Source: Moringa oleifera (Eukaryota; Streptophyta; Magnoliopsida; Brassicales; Moringaceae). Taken from it: 64,000 bases of DNA. The stretch spans positions 5,494,001 through 5,558,000 of the forward strand of contig JAJFZO010000094.1 of assembly GCA_021397835.1 (NCBI GenBank), in the 5' to 3' direction. Of the stretch, positions 11,201 through 24,359 are shown one piece after another (position 1 is the first letter of the stretch; every line of letters starts with the position of its first letter). The notes under the pieces were generated by a model. The model did not search any database, was not told the origin of the DNA, and worked only from the letters and a program-made list of their open reading frames with translations. The position numbers and the translations under genes are program-made.

Positions 11201-14200
11201 GAGTTTCTTTCATAACGCTCCAGGATTCTGTCCATGCTGTCATCACAAAATGCTCAGTAAGACAAGAAAGTCTTTTGTCCAGGGACTAAGAGTATCTAAA
11301 GTTGAACAAGAGCAAAAACTAAAACAAGACAATCACTCACAGAGAGAAAAAAAGAAATAAGAAAAATGAAAGAGGATGCTGGTGAAGATGGTTCCTTGTC
11401 TAATTTTTTAGAACATTTGGTATGAAAGAAATAGGAGGCTTTTGACAATATTGAAATAACATTAAATGTAATTAGTGTTCTAAAAAATTTTGAAGCTTGG
11501 ACGACACTTAATAAATGAGTCTGATCTATGTGATTTCATAAAGTTACCAACTTGCTAAATTAAACAACTATGTAATGGGTTACACCTCTTGGTGTCTAGT
11601 AAATAATACTTACACTCTGCTACTGCTTAAAAAAACAAAAAAAAAAAAAAAAATGAAAGAGGATGCAGTTTCTTATTTCTTTTGCCACCCTTGCTCTTCC
11701 TCTATATTATCTATATGATTATTACTATCCCCCACTGTTGTTAGATGCCTGGAAGAGATTACTAGAACTAACAGATGCATATACATTAACTTTCCAGGCT
11801 ATAGGTATCTGGTTTTACAGGCAAAATTAACCACTAGCTAGTACAGTTCACTTATCAGTCTTTGGCCATAAATACTTGGCATATCCTCCTTTATACTTCA
11901 AATGTATCAGTCTTTGGTATCTATGGCTTCTCATCTTTCCATAGACAAGTGCAAAGTAATATCAATAAGCAAGAAAAGATCAGCACATGTTAGAATGTTC
12001 ATCTGAAAGTCAATTGTGACTAAGAATTTACCCATATTGATCAGCACATGTAAGTAGAATGTTCATATCTGAAAGTCAATTGTGACTAAGAATTTAGAAT
12101 CATCAGGCTAACCTATATTACACTCATTCCAGCCGGTTGGAATTTTCAAGTTGTTTAAACTTTAGACATGTAAATTCAATTTTAAAATCTACTAATTAAG
12201 TTGATTGTTGTTGCCCTATGCATTCTCCTACATGTCTTTGACATATGTGTTGGAAAACCACAATTAGAGTGCATAATTGCACATAACATATTCATATTGT
12301 GAACAAACAAGACAAAGCTGGTTGTTCTTTCAGCATTTAGCCCCAAAGCTATCACAATCATCAGAAAAAACAAAAAAAAAAAATAATAATAATAAATGAA
12401 GCTGTTCCAGTATCATGATGTTCTTAAGACTAGTGAAGAAAAGGAAACAGACCAAAATAATAGGGTTGACACATGAGCTTCATGAGTTTTCAATAAAAAA
12501 ATTTCAAGTGGTTCCCTAGCTCAGCTAAAGGATTGGCAGCACAGAGGATCCATGTTCCTTTAAAGGGCATAATCATCAGTATTACGAGTAAATCCATATG
12601 TATTAGGGAACATATGTAAAGATACGCATGGGCTCAAATGAAGCACATGCAGTATATACTGCTAAAGTTTTATGTTTGTAAAGATGAAACAAAGATCACT
12701 AGTGTTGAAGAAAGAACAATGTCATATATTAGAACCCTTTATCTGAAGATAAAGGAATATTTAAACCCAGGGAATTACTGGAAAAGTTTTCATTATGTGA
12801 GTCAGCTAACAAAGTGGAAATTAACATCATTATCCCTTCCTACCAACCTTTTCAGTTCTACTGTACCCAAACTGAAATAAATAATGCAATCTTTTCCAAC
12901 TACATGGATATACTTCTATCAAAAAAAAAAAAAAAAGCTACATGGATATATAAGCGACTTCCTAAGTTCTAAATCAGAAAGTTAATGTTTTAATCTCATC
13001 AGCAATCACTGACTTCTGATTCTCTATTAACTGAGCCTAGTTATATGCAAGTTAATTATGTCAATGCAAGTTCTGTGCTCCTTCGAAGAATTTGGTGTTC
13101 CTCCTTAAAGTTCCTCTTCAGAGACTTTTGTTACTAGTTGCAAGTAATTAATCTCTGTTAAGGGAGAACAAGCTCATCACCCTAAGGTGTTGAGATTTCA
13201 ATACTGTAAGAACTGCATACTTAAAACATGGGTTGGGTAGAGAATATATATCATGTAGTCTCTAATGATATTGAGAGAGGATCTCGCTCATGCCAGTGGT
13301 CCGTGAACAGGAATTGGCAAGGCTTCTCAAATACTCAACTAAAACTCACAGAGAATTTGTACAAGAACTCACTTAAAATCACACTTAAACTGATAAGAAG
13401 ATCATACTCTTAAAAGAACGCTATATTTTATTATCGCTTTGAAAATGACTTGGCTTACGTTCAATATGAGACGCATGGAACAACATAGATTCAAGCAAGC
13501 TTTCCTCTAAAATAGATTAACAAAGCCCTTAGATATCCAATTTGTCCTTCAGAAACCCAAGAAAATCTAAGTTTATCCTCTAACATGCCTCAATTCTGAT
13601 ATGTGAAGGAGAAAAGTGAAAGCTTTCTTCTAACCCCCTACATTAATTAAAGCACACTTGTAAGGAAAATCATTTACTTGCCTTTTGGCAATATTTTGAC
13701 CAAGCAAGCTAAATACACCATGATCTGCTTTGCCAGTCTTTTTGAGGTTCCCTTCTTATAAAATCAAAGTTAATAGTTTCTTACAGTTTATGAATTAATT
13801 CAAGCAATTAAATTACAAGAAACCTTCAATCTAGATGTCTGCCAACTCATGGAACAGCATAGATCATCATTTATAACTTGATGAATGACTTCAATTGCAC
13901 TTATCCAAACCTTGTACTTGTGGTCATGTTGTCTCTTATTCTTTGTTTTGACCACTGAAAAAGGTAGAGATTGTTTTCCCCATTCCAAGAGTTTCAGTGA
14001 CTAATTTCCAACAGGTTTCAAGAGCCAGGAGAGGCTTTCTCTATTTCTAAAGTACAAACTGCTGGAAACTTTTTAGATTCTATTGAAATGGTGAAAGCAT
14101 TACACAAGAGTATATAATTGACTCCTACATCTCCTTTTGTATCAGTAATGATAAAAACACAAGTATTTCATATTTGACCAATATGATGAGCTAATCTTGA

Positions 14201-15730
14201 ACACTCAGACATAAGTAATCACCTCATCAGTTACCGTAAAAGCCTTATTAATAAGTAATGGCTTTCAAGATGTTTTAAAGTTTAACTTCAAATGACATTG
14301 CTGCATTATAAGAAAACCTTTTCTCATCAAGCTCTTGTCAGCTTTTCATTTTTTCTAAACCAGAAGATCTCACACATTTCCTTTATGAAACAGTGTTGGA
14401 AGTTAATGGTACAAGTAATAAGAGAACTGAAATCTAAAAACTTCCAACAGTTCTAATAACTTCATGCAAGCAAGTCATAATCTTGAAATTTTGACACACA
14501 AATGGTTCAAACAGTACTAACATGGCATTACGTTTTGTATTAAAAAAGAAAAAATGGCACTAAGGCTCAGTGGAGGATCATTGTGGAAATCTTGAATAAC
14601 AAACTGATTCCTTAATTTTCTCACTTTTGCTATGCAACCTCTTGAAGTTTGAAGAGTACATATATCATTAGGGAGGCAATCTCATTAGTGCTCCACCAAC
14701 AAGAGATACCCCATCTCAGATGCATAAACATGTACCAGAATATAATATGCAACCAGAAAACATCAAGCCCCATATGGCACAAAGCTCAAGGATATATACT
14801 TAGCCTGTAGACCTGGAAACAAACCAAGATCTCTCAGTCTGGTTCACCAGATCCAACCCCACAAATCAAAGAACTGTGACTTCAACAAGTACAAACAAAG
14901 TCACTAATAATCTGGTATAGTGTTATATTTTTTAAGGGGTGTAATAAACGAAAAACAGTGGACCTGCAGAAGTTCATGCCTATAGCGAGGGCCCAAACCT
15001 ACACACTCGAACATTTTCTCTTCCCATAAATTAGGCTTATCGAACTAGTATGAATAGTGTTTTCTCACTAATATCCTGTACTAACAGAAGAAAATTTCGC
15101 ACCAGCATGGAACAGGAAAATGAAGAAGAAAAAGAATGAAACAGCTAGCTATAGCACAGTACTTCAGCTACAGGTAATTAAAGAGATAGAGTACTGGTCA
15201 CAATGTTATATGGAGAAAGGAAAGATAGCTATAATGACATCCAAAGCTCTACATTAGCATGTATATAGTTCATCTCCAGGGTTATTTCTGCTGTGTGCGT
15301 GAAAAAAAAAAAAAACAAAGCTAGAGATTCCACCCCAAGAAATCACTTCAACTTTCATGAAAAAGTGAAGAATTTAGGTACGATATATGCAGGCATGAAC
15401 TGTTATTAATGGAAGACTGACATCAAAAATAACAAGAACCCAGATGGAAAAAGCAGTAAAAGAGGACGAAAACAGTAGTATCATATACCAAAGCGAGAGC
15501 ATGCAGCAAGCTAGATTAAAGTGGAGCTAAAGAGCTTATACAGACCTTGAATCGGTAGCGTACTCATAGAGCTTTCCTTTTGTAGAGAAAACAATCAAGG
15601 CAACCTCAGCATCACACAACACAGAGATCTCATGAGCCTTCTTCAGCAAACTGGTCCTTCGCTTGGAAAATGTCACTTGTCTGCTAATCTTGTTCTCGAT
15701 CCGCCTCAGTTGAACCCTACCTCTGCCCAT
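8272..15730 (-). CDS. AP1/FUL-like (SQUA-clade) MIKC MADS-box transcription factor
   Basis: Eight exons read leftwards: 15730-15546, 11236-11158, 10621-10557, 10428-10329, 10230-10189, 9281-9240, 9138-9005 and 8383-8272, giving 252 residues. Exon sizes 185/79/65/100/42/42 are the classic MIKC pattern. The MADS domain (1-60) begins [18 protein letters not shown] and ends [11 protein letters not shown]; the I region has [20 protein letters not shown]; the K domain is about 89-171. The C-terminus is proline/serine-rich and ends in the AP1/FUL-clade motif [12 protein letters not shown] (241-252). Chosen start: the ATG at the MADS domain; an in-frame upstream non-ATG extension is not credible. The nuclear protein should bind CArG boxes as dimers or quartets with SEP proteins. 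Clade members control meristem identity, flowering and fruit development. It is not euAP1, since no farnesylation CaaX end is present. FUL or AGL79 orthology is undecided; gene order favours AGL79. The SEP-like gene lies upstream in the same orientation. Confidence 0.93.
11237..15545 (-). other. Long (4.3 kb) first intron of the AP1/FUL-like gene
   Basis: Donor AG/GTCTGTATAAG follows the MADS-domain exon; the acceptor GATGACAG precedes the I-domain exon. Nothing coding is seen inside. It contains A tracts, a direct duplication at 11979-12096, and short spurious reading frames. Long first introns of MADS-box genes often hold regulatory elements; whether this one does is inference. Confidence 0.8.
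11979..12096. repeat. Direct tandem duplication (52/58 bp) in MADS-box intron 1
   Basis: Copy 1 (11979-12030) and copy 2 (12039-12096) share GATCAGCACATGT, TAGAATGTTC and CTGAAAGTCAATTGTGACTA in the same order. They differ by two small insertions in copy 2. High identity implies a recent local duplication or slippage event. Confidence 0.9.
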
Positions 15731-16080
15731 TTTCTTCTCTCTCGCTTGAAATTTTCTCACCCCGCAAACAAAGATCCGAGAAACCCTAAATTTATTCCAT
15801 TGCTCCTTCCCTCTTTACCGTAAAAAAAGCAGCCAGAAGAGCCAAAAAAATAAAAAGGAATGCAGCCACTGAAATACGGCAATTATAGGAAGGTTTCCAT
15901 TTTTGTACTGGTGAAAGCGTTTTTTGCCGTTATGAGGAAGCAGAAAAAGGGTTTCAGAGAAGAATATATGGGGAAAAAGAAAGCAACAAGTAGATACAAA
16001 TAGGGAAGCAAGCAAAGGAAAGAAGTTTATATAGCACTCAGTAGTCTTCCTCATAATATACATATATATAAATGTTGCCT
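15731..16080 (-). promoter_or_regulatory. 5' leader and TATA-like region of the AP1/FUL-like gene
   Basis: Read leftwards, a TATATATA-type element lies at about 16062-16076, roughly 335 nt upstream of the ATG at 15730. It would place transcription start near 16030-16045 and give a leader of about 300 nt. An 82-codon ATG-initiated frame (16063-15815) lies in this interval. It would act as an upstream ORF only if transcription starts further out. Confidence 0.4.
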
Positions 16081-19000
16081 CTGTCTTTACTTTTTTTTAA
16101 TGGGTAGATGAGCAAGATAGCAGTAAAGAGAAAACCAGAGTGGTTTTGTGGGGCTTGGCTGTCGACTGGTGATTGGAGGAATGCCTGCTTTATCGTTACT
16201 GTCTCGTTTAGAGCCACAGGTTTTTCGGAGGTAACAGTCCGTACATGCTCTTGTCACCTTCCTTCTGGGACCAGAGATTTTCCTCTTTTCCTCGTGATGA
16301 TGACGGCTTCCTCTCCATCACTCTTACTGTTTCTCTGTTCTTTATTTTTCTTTTTTTTCCCAGAAAATTTTCTTCTTCTTTACTGTTGCTTGATTTGGAT
16401 AACCATAAAATAATTTTTTCGAGAAGAGAATTGAAAATCACCAAAATTAAGGAAACATAGCAGACATCGTTCATGTACAGTTAAAAAGAAAAGAGTGAGA
16501 AAAGAAGTACAATTGATTACTTGGGCAGACTGTCAAATTTTTCAACAGTCAAAGTTAGAAATTTTATAGTTGAAAAACGTTAATAACTAAACCAATAGTT
16601 GCATGTCTTGTAATGGAAATCTAAATGTCTAGTCCCTTATCCGTAATAATCATAATTAATATAAAAAGAGATAGAGAGAAGAGAGAGAGAGAATGTGATT
16701 TGTGTTCCGTACAACTCCTAGTCAAATTTTAGGACTTTGATCAAAAGTTGGTGGCTTAATAAAGCAAAGAATAAAAATGATAGAGAGTACAGACAACAAT
16801 TATTTTGTCTAATTTACAACAAAGAAAATAATAAAATATATATATATAATTTAAATATTGATTGAAATCTTAAAATGAAATCTCCATGGGCTCAAATAAT
16901 ATGATGTCTACTCTTTTGAGATCAAGTAGACGTTAATAAATATTAGGTTAAAATAATATATTTGAATATAATGTTAGATTTTCGGACAAATATCACAAAA
17001 AATAACTTGTTTTTTTAAGTTAAATTCTGATGTTTAAATTGAGTTAATTTTACATCTAATCTTTCAAATTGATGTAAATTAAATCTTAATTTAAATGATT
17101 ATAAAAAATTAAAAATATTTTCATTATTAAAATAATTGAAATATTTTATGAATTTTTTAAATTTAAGTTAAAATTTATTGTATAACATCTTTAATTTTAC
17201 TATTTTTAATTTTTAATTTTTTTATAAAATCTAAATTGAACTAAATTGAAATATCAAATATAAAATTAATCCAATCAATACTTTAAAATATAAAAATTTT
17301 AAATTTTTCTTAATCAAATTTATTATTTATTTAATTAATTTCAAGATAGTAAATATATGCTATGTCTAGTCTTCTGATAAAATGGAAGAGAATTTATTAA
17401 TGAATAGGAACAAAAAAAAAAAAAAAAACCCTCCTAAAGTTTTAAGTGAGATCATGAATTGGAAAATGATGTCTACCCCCCACTGAATTTTTCAGTGTTT
17501 TCAATAATGGCAGAGAGGACAATTTTAGGATACCCACTTTATAGAACTTAATTTAATTTGCAAAATTGACATTTATATATGTCTAGCTAACTTCTCGGCC
17601 AAAAGATCTTGTTTATCTTATTTGACTTTAATTAATTAATTGATTAATTATAATCTATTTATGTCTTATATAGTCTTTGATATATATATATATATATCAC
17701 TTGTAATTAATTTCTATAGTGCACAAAAAAAATATTGAGGATTTATTCTGATAATTAAAAAATTATTTTATAAAAAATGAAACAAATTTTATCTATTTAT
17801 TTTGTTTAATTATCAAGCATCAATATTTTTTAAAAATCCAATACATACCAAAGTAGTTGAGCATTCTTGGTGATCTTTTATCATAATTTTGTATAATTCA
17901 AAGTCTAAATCGTGAATATGTCATTCCATTAACAATTAATTAATTTTTAAGAAATTAAATTACAATCGAATGATGATTGTTAAAATTACGATGAACAACA
18001 TATACAAACTATATATATACAATTATATATATTCATAATTAAAAAACTAATAATTAATTAAGTGCACTCGTGACCATCATCATCGCTACGCGAGCTGATC
18101 TTATCGGGGAATATATAAAGACTAAGCCGAATAGGTTCAAAGGATCAAAATCAACCAATAAACAGGCAGCTTAATTTAACCAAAGATGGCTCAAGATACA
18201 ATGAGGATGATAATGAATTATATGTTCCGGTGGTCCATTCTCGACATAAGAAAACAAAAATTATAAATTAAGCTATTTGGGTTAATGGATTAAAAAGATT
18301 AATACTATAGTGTTTTAGCTTAGACTTCTATGGTTTTTGCATAAGTGGTCCTAATGTAACCTTTTGTTAAATTTTCTTTGGTTAATTTTTGTACTTTTTT
18401 ATATTTATGAATCAGTACGTTCTATTTATATAACGTTGATGTCATGGGGGACCAAAGTTAATGAAGAAGGCTTTATTGTACAAAATTATATATAATTTGA
18501 TCGTGCTAATCTTATATTATCTTATCCACGTCGGTCGGGGACCATTTTGGTCATATTCAAAAAGCTAAAATTATTTTTAAAAAAATTGTCAAAGAAAGAG
18601 ACAAAGAAATAATTATTAAAAATTATTTTTTAATAATTGTGTGTACGATAATTTTATTATTAATTTCTATAACAAACATGCTTCTTGAAAACACGGTGAA
18701 TACTCAAATCCCAAATCCAAGTCTATCTTGTTGGTGAAAGGGGGTGATTTCTTTCTCAATGTTGCTAAAGAGAAGACAAACTTAGATCCTACTAGCCTGA
18801 TAGTCTTGATTAAGATTACGGAAAACAAGTATTAGTGCAAGATATATTCGCAAGATTTCTCATAATCCCGGCCTCATAATATTCCCACTTTCTCCGAGCC
18901 ACTTTTTTCTCTTAGACTCTTCTCGATCTTGGCTTTTGCTCTCTTTCAAAGGTTATCATTTCTTAAGTGAGTATTATTAGGTATATATGGATGTTCTTAG

Positions 19001-21910
19001 GATGATATATGAACAATGGAGACGAAAAGCACTTTTCTTTCTTTTCTTGAAGGGTCTAGAAAATTTGATATTTGGGTGATTAATTTGCTGACCCAAGTTG
19101 CCAAATCAGAGCATGAGACCTTTGATGTTTATTTCTATTATAGTTTAGGGAATCTTTCCGAAATTGAGTAAGGTGAGAAAAGAGAGAATGCCACACTTGA
19201 AAGGAAAAAGAAAGAAGAAAAGGTCACACATGGGAATGCCATTTTCTCATCAAAAGACTAAGACTTTTGTTGTACAACATGCCATATAGATTACCCACAA
19301 AAGATAGATTCCAAGACCAAGTTGCATGCACCCAACTCATGAAGAAAAAGAAAGATGGTGAGGAACTAATAATTAAAGAATGGAACTCAAAGAAAAGGGC
19401 AATTAAGAAAGGAAAATTCCTATATCATTTATATGCCCTCTTGAGCCAAATTATTGGGTCTTTGCCAACGACTTGCCTAGAAGATGCCTATGCCAACGAC
19501 TTTCGTAGAAGATGCCTATGCATACACATTCAAATTTAGCCAATATTGCAGCACAAGTAGTGGGCAGGCAGCATGCATTTTTTGATAAATATTTAACCTA
19601 AAACAATGAGACAAGACCTTAATAGGTTTAATTAGCCGCCCTTGTGATATCACTCCTCCAATGGTTTATATTATGCCTTTATTAATTTCTTTTTCTTTTT
19701 CATATGCGTTTTGTTCTCTGAATTCTTGTATAGGTTACAATTATGTCCTTTCATTTCCAAATCTAGCATGCGTATGGTCTAACATTAAAGTTTGGTTTTG
19801 AAGAACTTAATTTAATTGATATCAAATACTCATCCTTTCCTTTTTTTTGTTTTTTGCAGTCACAGTACAAATGAAATGCATTTGGTCAAGCTAAATTAAA
19901 TATATTATACCATGTCATTTGTTCAATGCACTTCCTTGCCAGTACCAAGAGAACAACTTAATTAATCTATCACGCATCACTGTTAACTGCACTTAGTTTA
20001 TCTTATCTCAAGTTAATTAAATGACTAAATTTGATTTACAATTCACATGGTCACATTTTCCTTAGTTAATTAAGTACAAACCCACATAAACAAATTGTGA
20101 AGGAACTCTAAGCAAGTATCCAATTTCTTTTTCTATGCAATATTGCTTCCCCGTCACTTAATTAATCTCTCTTGGTTAGAAGAGCTGACTAATCTAATTA
20201 ATTATTGAACTTTCCAATAGAGAATCACCTCAGTTTTTCAGTCAGAGACTTTATGATCATCCACATGTTATATTTACGTTCTACCAAATGATATAACTAA
20301 ATTAATGGCAGAATGACCCTTGCAAATTTACCATTTTGGATGACGTGTATATATAATCTTTATTGTATTTCTTGTTACGGAAGCTGCTTGATAGCTACCC
20401 AGGAGCAGGTCATTCAATTTGATTTGAAGGAGTGGGAATTAGAGAGGGTAAAAGTGAATCACTACGTCTTCACCGGCATGAATTGTTCCTCTTTTCAGAA
20501 AAAAGGGAATTGTAACATTGAAATTAGTACATAATTACACAAATTTGATTGACCCTTTTGAGGGTTCTTATTTCTTGTTTAGATGTACATGTCCATATAT
20601 ATCTTCACCATTCCCCATTGAAAAGCATGCTTTCTTACTTTGGCAACCCAAAACGGTGAACCTATTTTGGTAACACTAAAAATGGGAAAACCTCATGTAC
20701 CCAGTTCTGTAAATGATCAAATCAGTAAAAAATTCAGCTTGCACATATGGTTCAATTTATCCATAAAGTATGAACAATCAACGATAAGGATTCAAACCGA
20801 TTAATTTTATCGTGTTAATGTAGACATACACTAACTGTGGAAAATGACAACTATACAGTATTTATAAAGTGGACCAAGACAACTATTGTAAAGTCAAGAT
20901 AATAATGCAACGCTTTTTTCTGAGGATGCCGGACGATAGCACGTAAGGAGCTGCTCAGTGTCATTAAAGATGATGTCTCCACTTTACCAAACTGTAATCA
21001 CTGATCTGAAATTCCGAATATATAGTGAGTAGAAAAGTGTTTCACCTGATCTTGTCCAGTCAGAGGGGTTTTAGGATCTCAAACAGGAGACACTAGCGCT
21101 TTCGTTTACTTGAAGGACCGTTTCTCACTGCAATAAAGACCATCTTAACTTCAAGAAATGGCTGGGCAACCCTTCGCAAATGGGTGCATTGGGATCAGAA
21201 CTGAAAATGAGCGTACAAATGGACCAGGCCTGGGCCTGAATGTAGGAGTGATTTAACTGCTGATTGTCCTTTTCTTTGGGCCATGTCCAGAAGCAGCCAG
21301 TTTAGACGGGTAAATCAGGCTGTCCTTCTTCATTTAGGAACATATTAAGAGATTCAACTGTTTACATACATACATGGAACTGTGACTGTCCATCTGTATA
21401 AACCGATATGGGAGTTCAGATTTTTACAGTCTCAATCCAATAGCCGAGGAAAAAAAAATTGTTGCTCCTTCCGGTTCACATTTCTACATCTTTTACATTG
21501 GTCATAGCCTTTCTGTTAAGCCAGGCTATGACCTTTCTGTTCTCCATTGAGCCTGCTTAATTATTAGCCACACAATTATTCAAAGTGCAAAAGGAGGAAT
21601 TTATGATGTATTGTGGGCAACATTTTCAGACAGCAGAAACCATTCAGCATCAAAGAAAATATTCAAATGGCAAATTATCAGACAGATGTCCAACAAGTTT
21701 TCAGATGAATCATAAATTGCTTACATGCCTTGTGTCAAAGGCTAAAGGGTTTGTCCTCACAAACTCAGTCATTGCTGCTCTTATGTCTACATCACTATAT
21801 ATAATGAGTTAACCATAATGCTCTTGAAACCATTTACATGTTGCCATCATGCAGAACCATATAGGAAACTTTTCTTCTGTTTGGCATAGAGCAGAGAGCG
21901 GCAGAGCTGA
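16081..21910. other. Intergenic region between the two MADS-box genes
   Basis: About 5.8 kb of mostly AT-rich DNA holding the upstream region of the AP1/FUL-like gene and, at its right end (about 21400-21910), the 3' UTR of the SEP-like gene. It contains A/T tracts, a (TA)n run near 17680 and a repeat-like AT word at 17098-17132. The reading frames at 19267-19539, 20313-20534 and 21585-21812 show no domain or codon pattern I can support. A less AT-rich stretch at 20900-21330 has no recognisable gene. Confidence 0.55.
17098..17132. repeat. AT-rich dispersed repeat element, copy 1
   Basis: This 35-bp word, running from ATTATAAAAAATTAA to TTTTCATTATTAAAAT, recurs nearly unchanged at 30800-30833. 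Weaker relatives appear within 41200-43900. The match is long enough to suggest a degenerate dispersed repeat family rather than chance AT composition. Confidence 0.5.
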
Positions 21911-24325
21911 TCAGAGCATCCAGCCAGGAATGAACCCATTAACCTGTTGGGCCTGACTTGTGGCAGCCATCTGGTCTGAACCGACAGGATTGTACCTGAA
22001 CCCAGAAAAAGTTTCAGATCAATGGCTAATGAAATAGTTTTCTACTGAGTAGATAGAGGTTCAACAGGTTGATACTTGACAGCTTACCCTATTTGCAAAG
22101 TGGGATTGCACTCTAAAGGCTGGAATAGTCCCTGAGACTGTGTGTGCTGGTGATCATATGATACGTTTTGCTCACTACCTTCCCAGGCTGCTCGAAGGTG
22201 ATTTCTTGCACTGATTTCATCCAGCTGCAGCCAAGCAAGAGAATTTCAAGCATTTTGATAACGGCAAAGAAAGGTTATACCCACAAAAAGTTGCTTCAGG
22301 AAGGTTGTTGCGTTTGAGAAAACCCCATTAAGAAAATAACCCAGTAAGGAAGCAAACCAAATTGAACACTACATGTGTTACCTTCATTGTTAAAGCCCTG
22401 TTAGCTTCCAGCAACATCTGTTCCTGCAGTTAAACATTGGATTGTTTATACAGGAGGAGCTTATAATTAACTCAAATAGCTGACATTGTCTGCCGATGAA
22501 TATACCTTGTTCTGAAGATCAGAAAGCTGGTCAAGCATATATTGGGTCTGCAAACCAGTTTGAAGTGTCAAAATGAGTAAACTGTTTAAGTGACAAAAAA
22601 GAATAGAAAGGAAAATGAACCAATCTAATCCACTATATTACTGATAATATAACCGGTGAGTTCCTAAGCCATCTTGCAGTCACCTTCTCTGCTAAAGTAT
22701 GAGAGAGCAAAAGCCATAGAATTTTTTTTTTTTTACTCGTTGGAGCTACAGAAGAATGAAAGCAATGCAATGGCATCCATGATCTTAACACAAGTTTGCA
22801 TGTACTGCACTCGAATCAATTCTTGTCTAACATATATACCTATATATATATATATATATATATGAACTCATGAAGTTCCTCTGAAAGAATGAATTTGCCG
22901 ATTTCTTGCAGAAGTTGAAAACTTTCAAAGCAATACTAACAAGCCTGTGGGGAAAGAAATGATCATAAGTCGTAAAACCTTGATACCAATCATTTAAGCT
23001 AAAAATTTCAGAAGTTATTGACTTATGCTAGCATTCGTTGAGCTAGTAATGTTAAAAATGACATAGATGCAACTATCAAAAGTTACTGTACTTCGTTTTC
23101 TTAGTAGAAGCAACCTGTTACTAAGATTATGAACTTATGAGGAGAAGGGGTGGACCTTTTCCTTGAAAGAATAGCCGCAAGAGGACACCAACAATGTAGC
23201 CATAGACTGCCAACCCAAGAGGAAAAGTCCCAGTTTTAGAAAGAAGGAATCAGAAGGGAGAAAACCCAGAAAGAGGGAACCACATAACCTTCAAAGACAA
23301 GCTACCAGATCTGAATTTCTTTTGGAATTGTTCAAGAAGGAATTCTCATACTAAGAAAGGGAAATTCAATTAACACCTGAGCTTACTTAGCTGAGGTGAT
23401 TCCTATTCCTCTCATTTTACTGAATGCAATTGTAACACCTCACCTCATACTATCCCTCTTATCTCTTCATTTACACTTTCAGAACTTACCAAGGAGGATT
23501 TAGTTCAGTACTCTCACTCTCCTCCTGGTTGAATCCTCTGCACCCAACCCAGTTTTCCTTGTAGCTAGGAGGCACCTTCCTAATGGTTAATTATTCTTGT
23601 ACAACATAATGATGTAATTAATACTGACTTGCAAAATTGCATAGTCTTATAGGCTAAATGTAACTGCAGATCATTCACTTACCTTAGTGGAGCGAACATG
23701 TTTCAAGGATGACTCCAGCTGACGCTCCAGCTGCTCCAGCTCCTTGGTGTTTAAAGGACCCAAATCCTCTCCAAGAAGGTTCCTGTAGAAGAAACTCAAG
23801 GAATTCATAATAAAACTCAGGATTAAGCCTAAAGGCCATGTGAATTATAGCTGATTACTGCCCTTCTCCTTACTCCATGTACAAGCTCAGGTAATCACCT
23901 TTGAGTACGTTGCAGTGCTTCGAATCTAGTTTTCAGCTTTATGTACTCCCTGTAGCTGCTCTGCTAGGACAAAAATAACCATGTGAAAAATCACAGAACC
24001 AAGCTATGTCCTCTTGTGGAAAACTCCAAAGCAGGAAACCGCATGAGATATATCTAGTGAGATTCTAATGAGAAGAGTTTATATGTATTTGGCTTCACTA
24101 GTAACAAAATAAGTATATGGCTAGAACACAGGCAAGCTACCTCTAGCTCCTTAGCTGGTTTGCTTACTTCAACAGTACCATAGCTGCATTTTTGGTATCT
24201 CTCCAGGGTCTTGAGCATGCTGGAAGACAACGGGAACCCAAACCATTGGAACTTTGCATATAAAATATATATGTTCAAAACCAGACCTATGATAGCAATC
24301 TATGATGTGTACTGCGTCACGTCAG

Positions 24326-24359
<34 letters not shown>

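Noticed and set aside
15536..15760. MADS protein starting ten codons upstream of MGRGR
   Set aside because: The upstream codons begin with a non-ATG codon, and the family start is the ATG at 15730.
19267..19539. 90-codon plus-strand frame between the MADS genes
   Set aside because: Lysine-rich, no domain, and no promoter or splice context; consistent with chance.
20960..21012. C/D-box snoRNA-like pair (GATGATG and CTGA)
   Set aside because: The boxes are only about 40 nt apart, there is no terminal stem, and the C box is imperfect.
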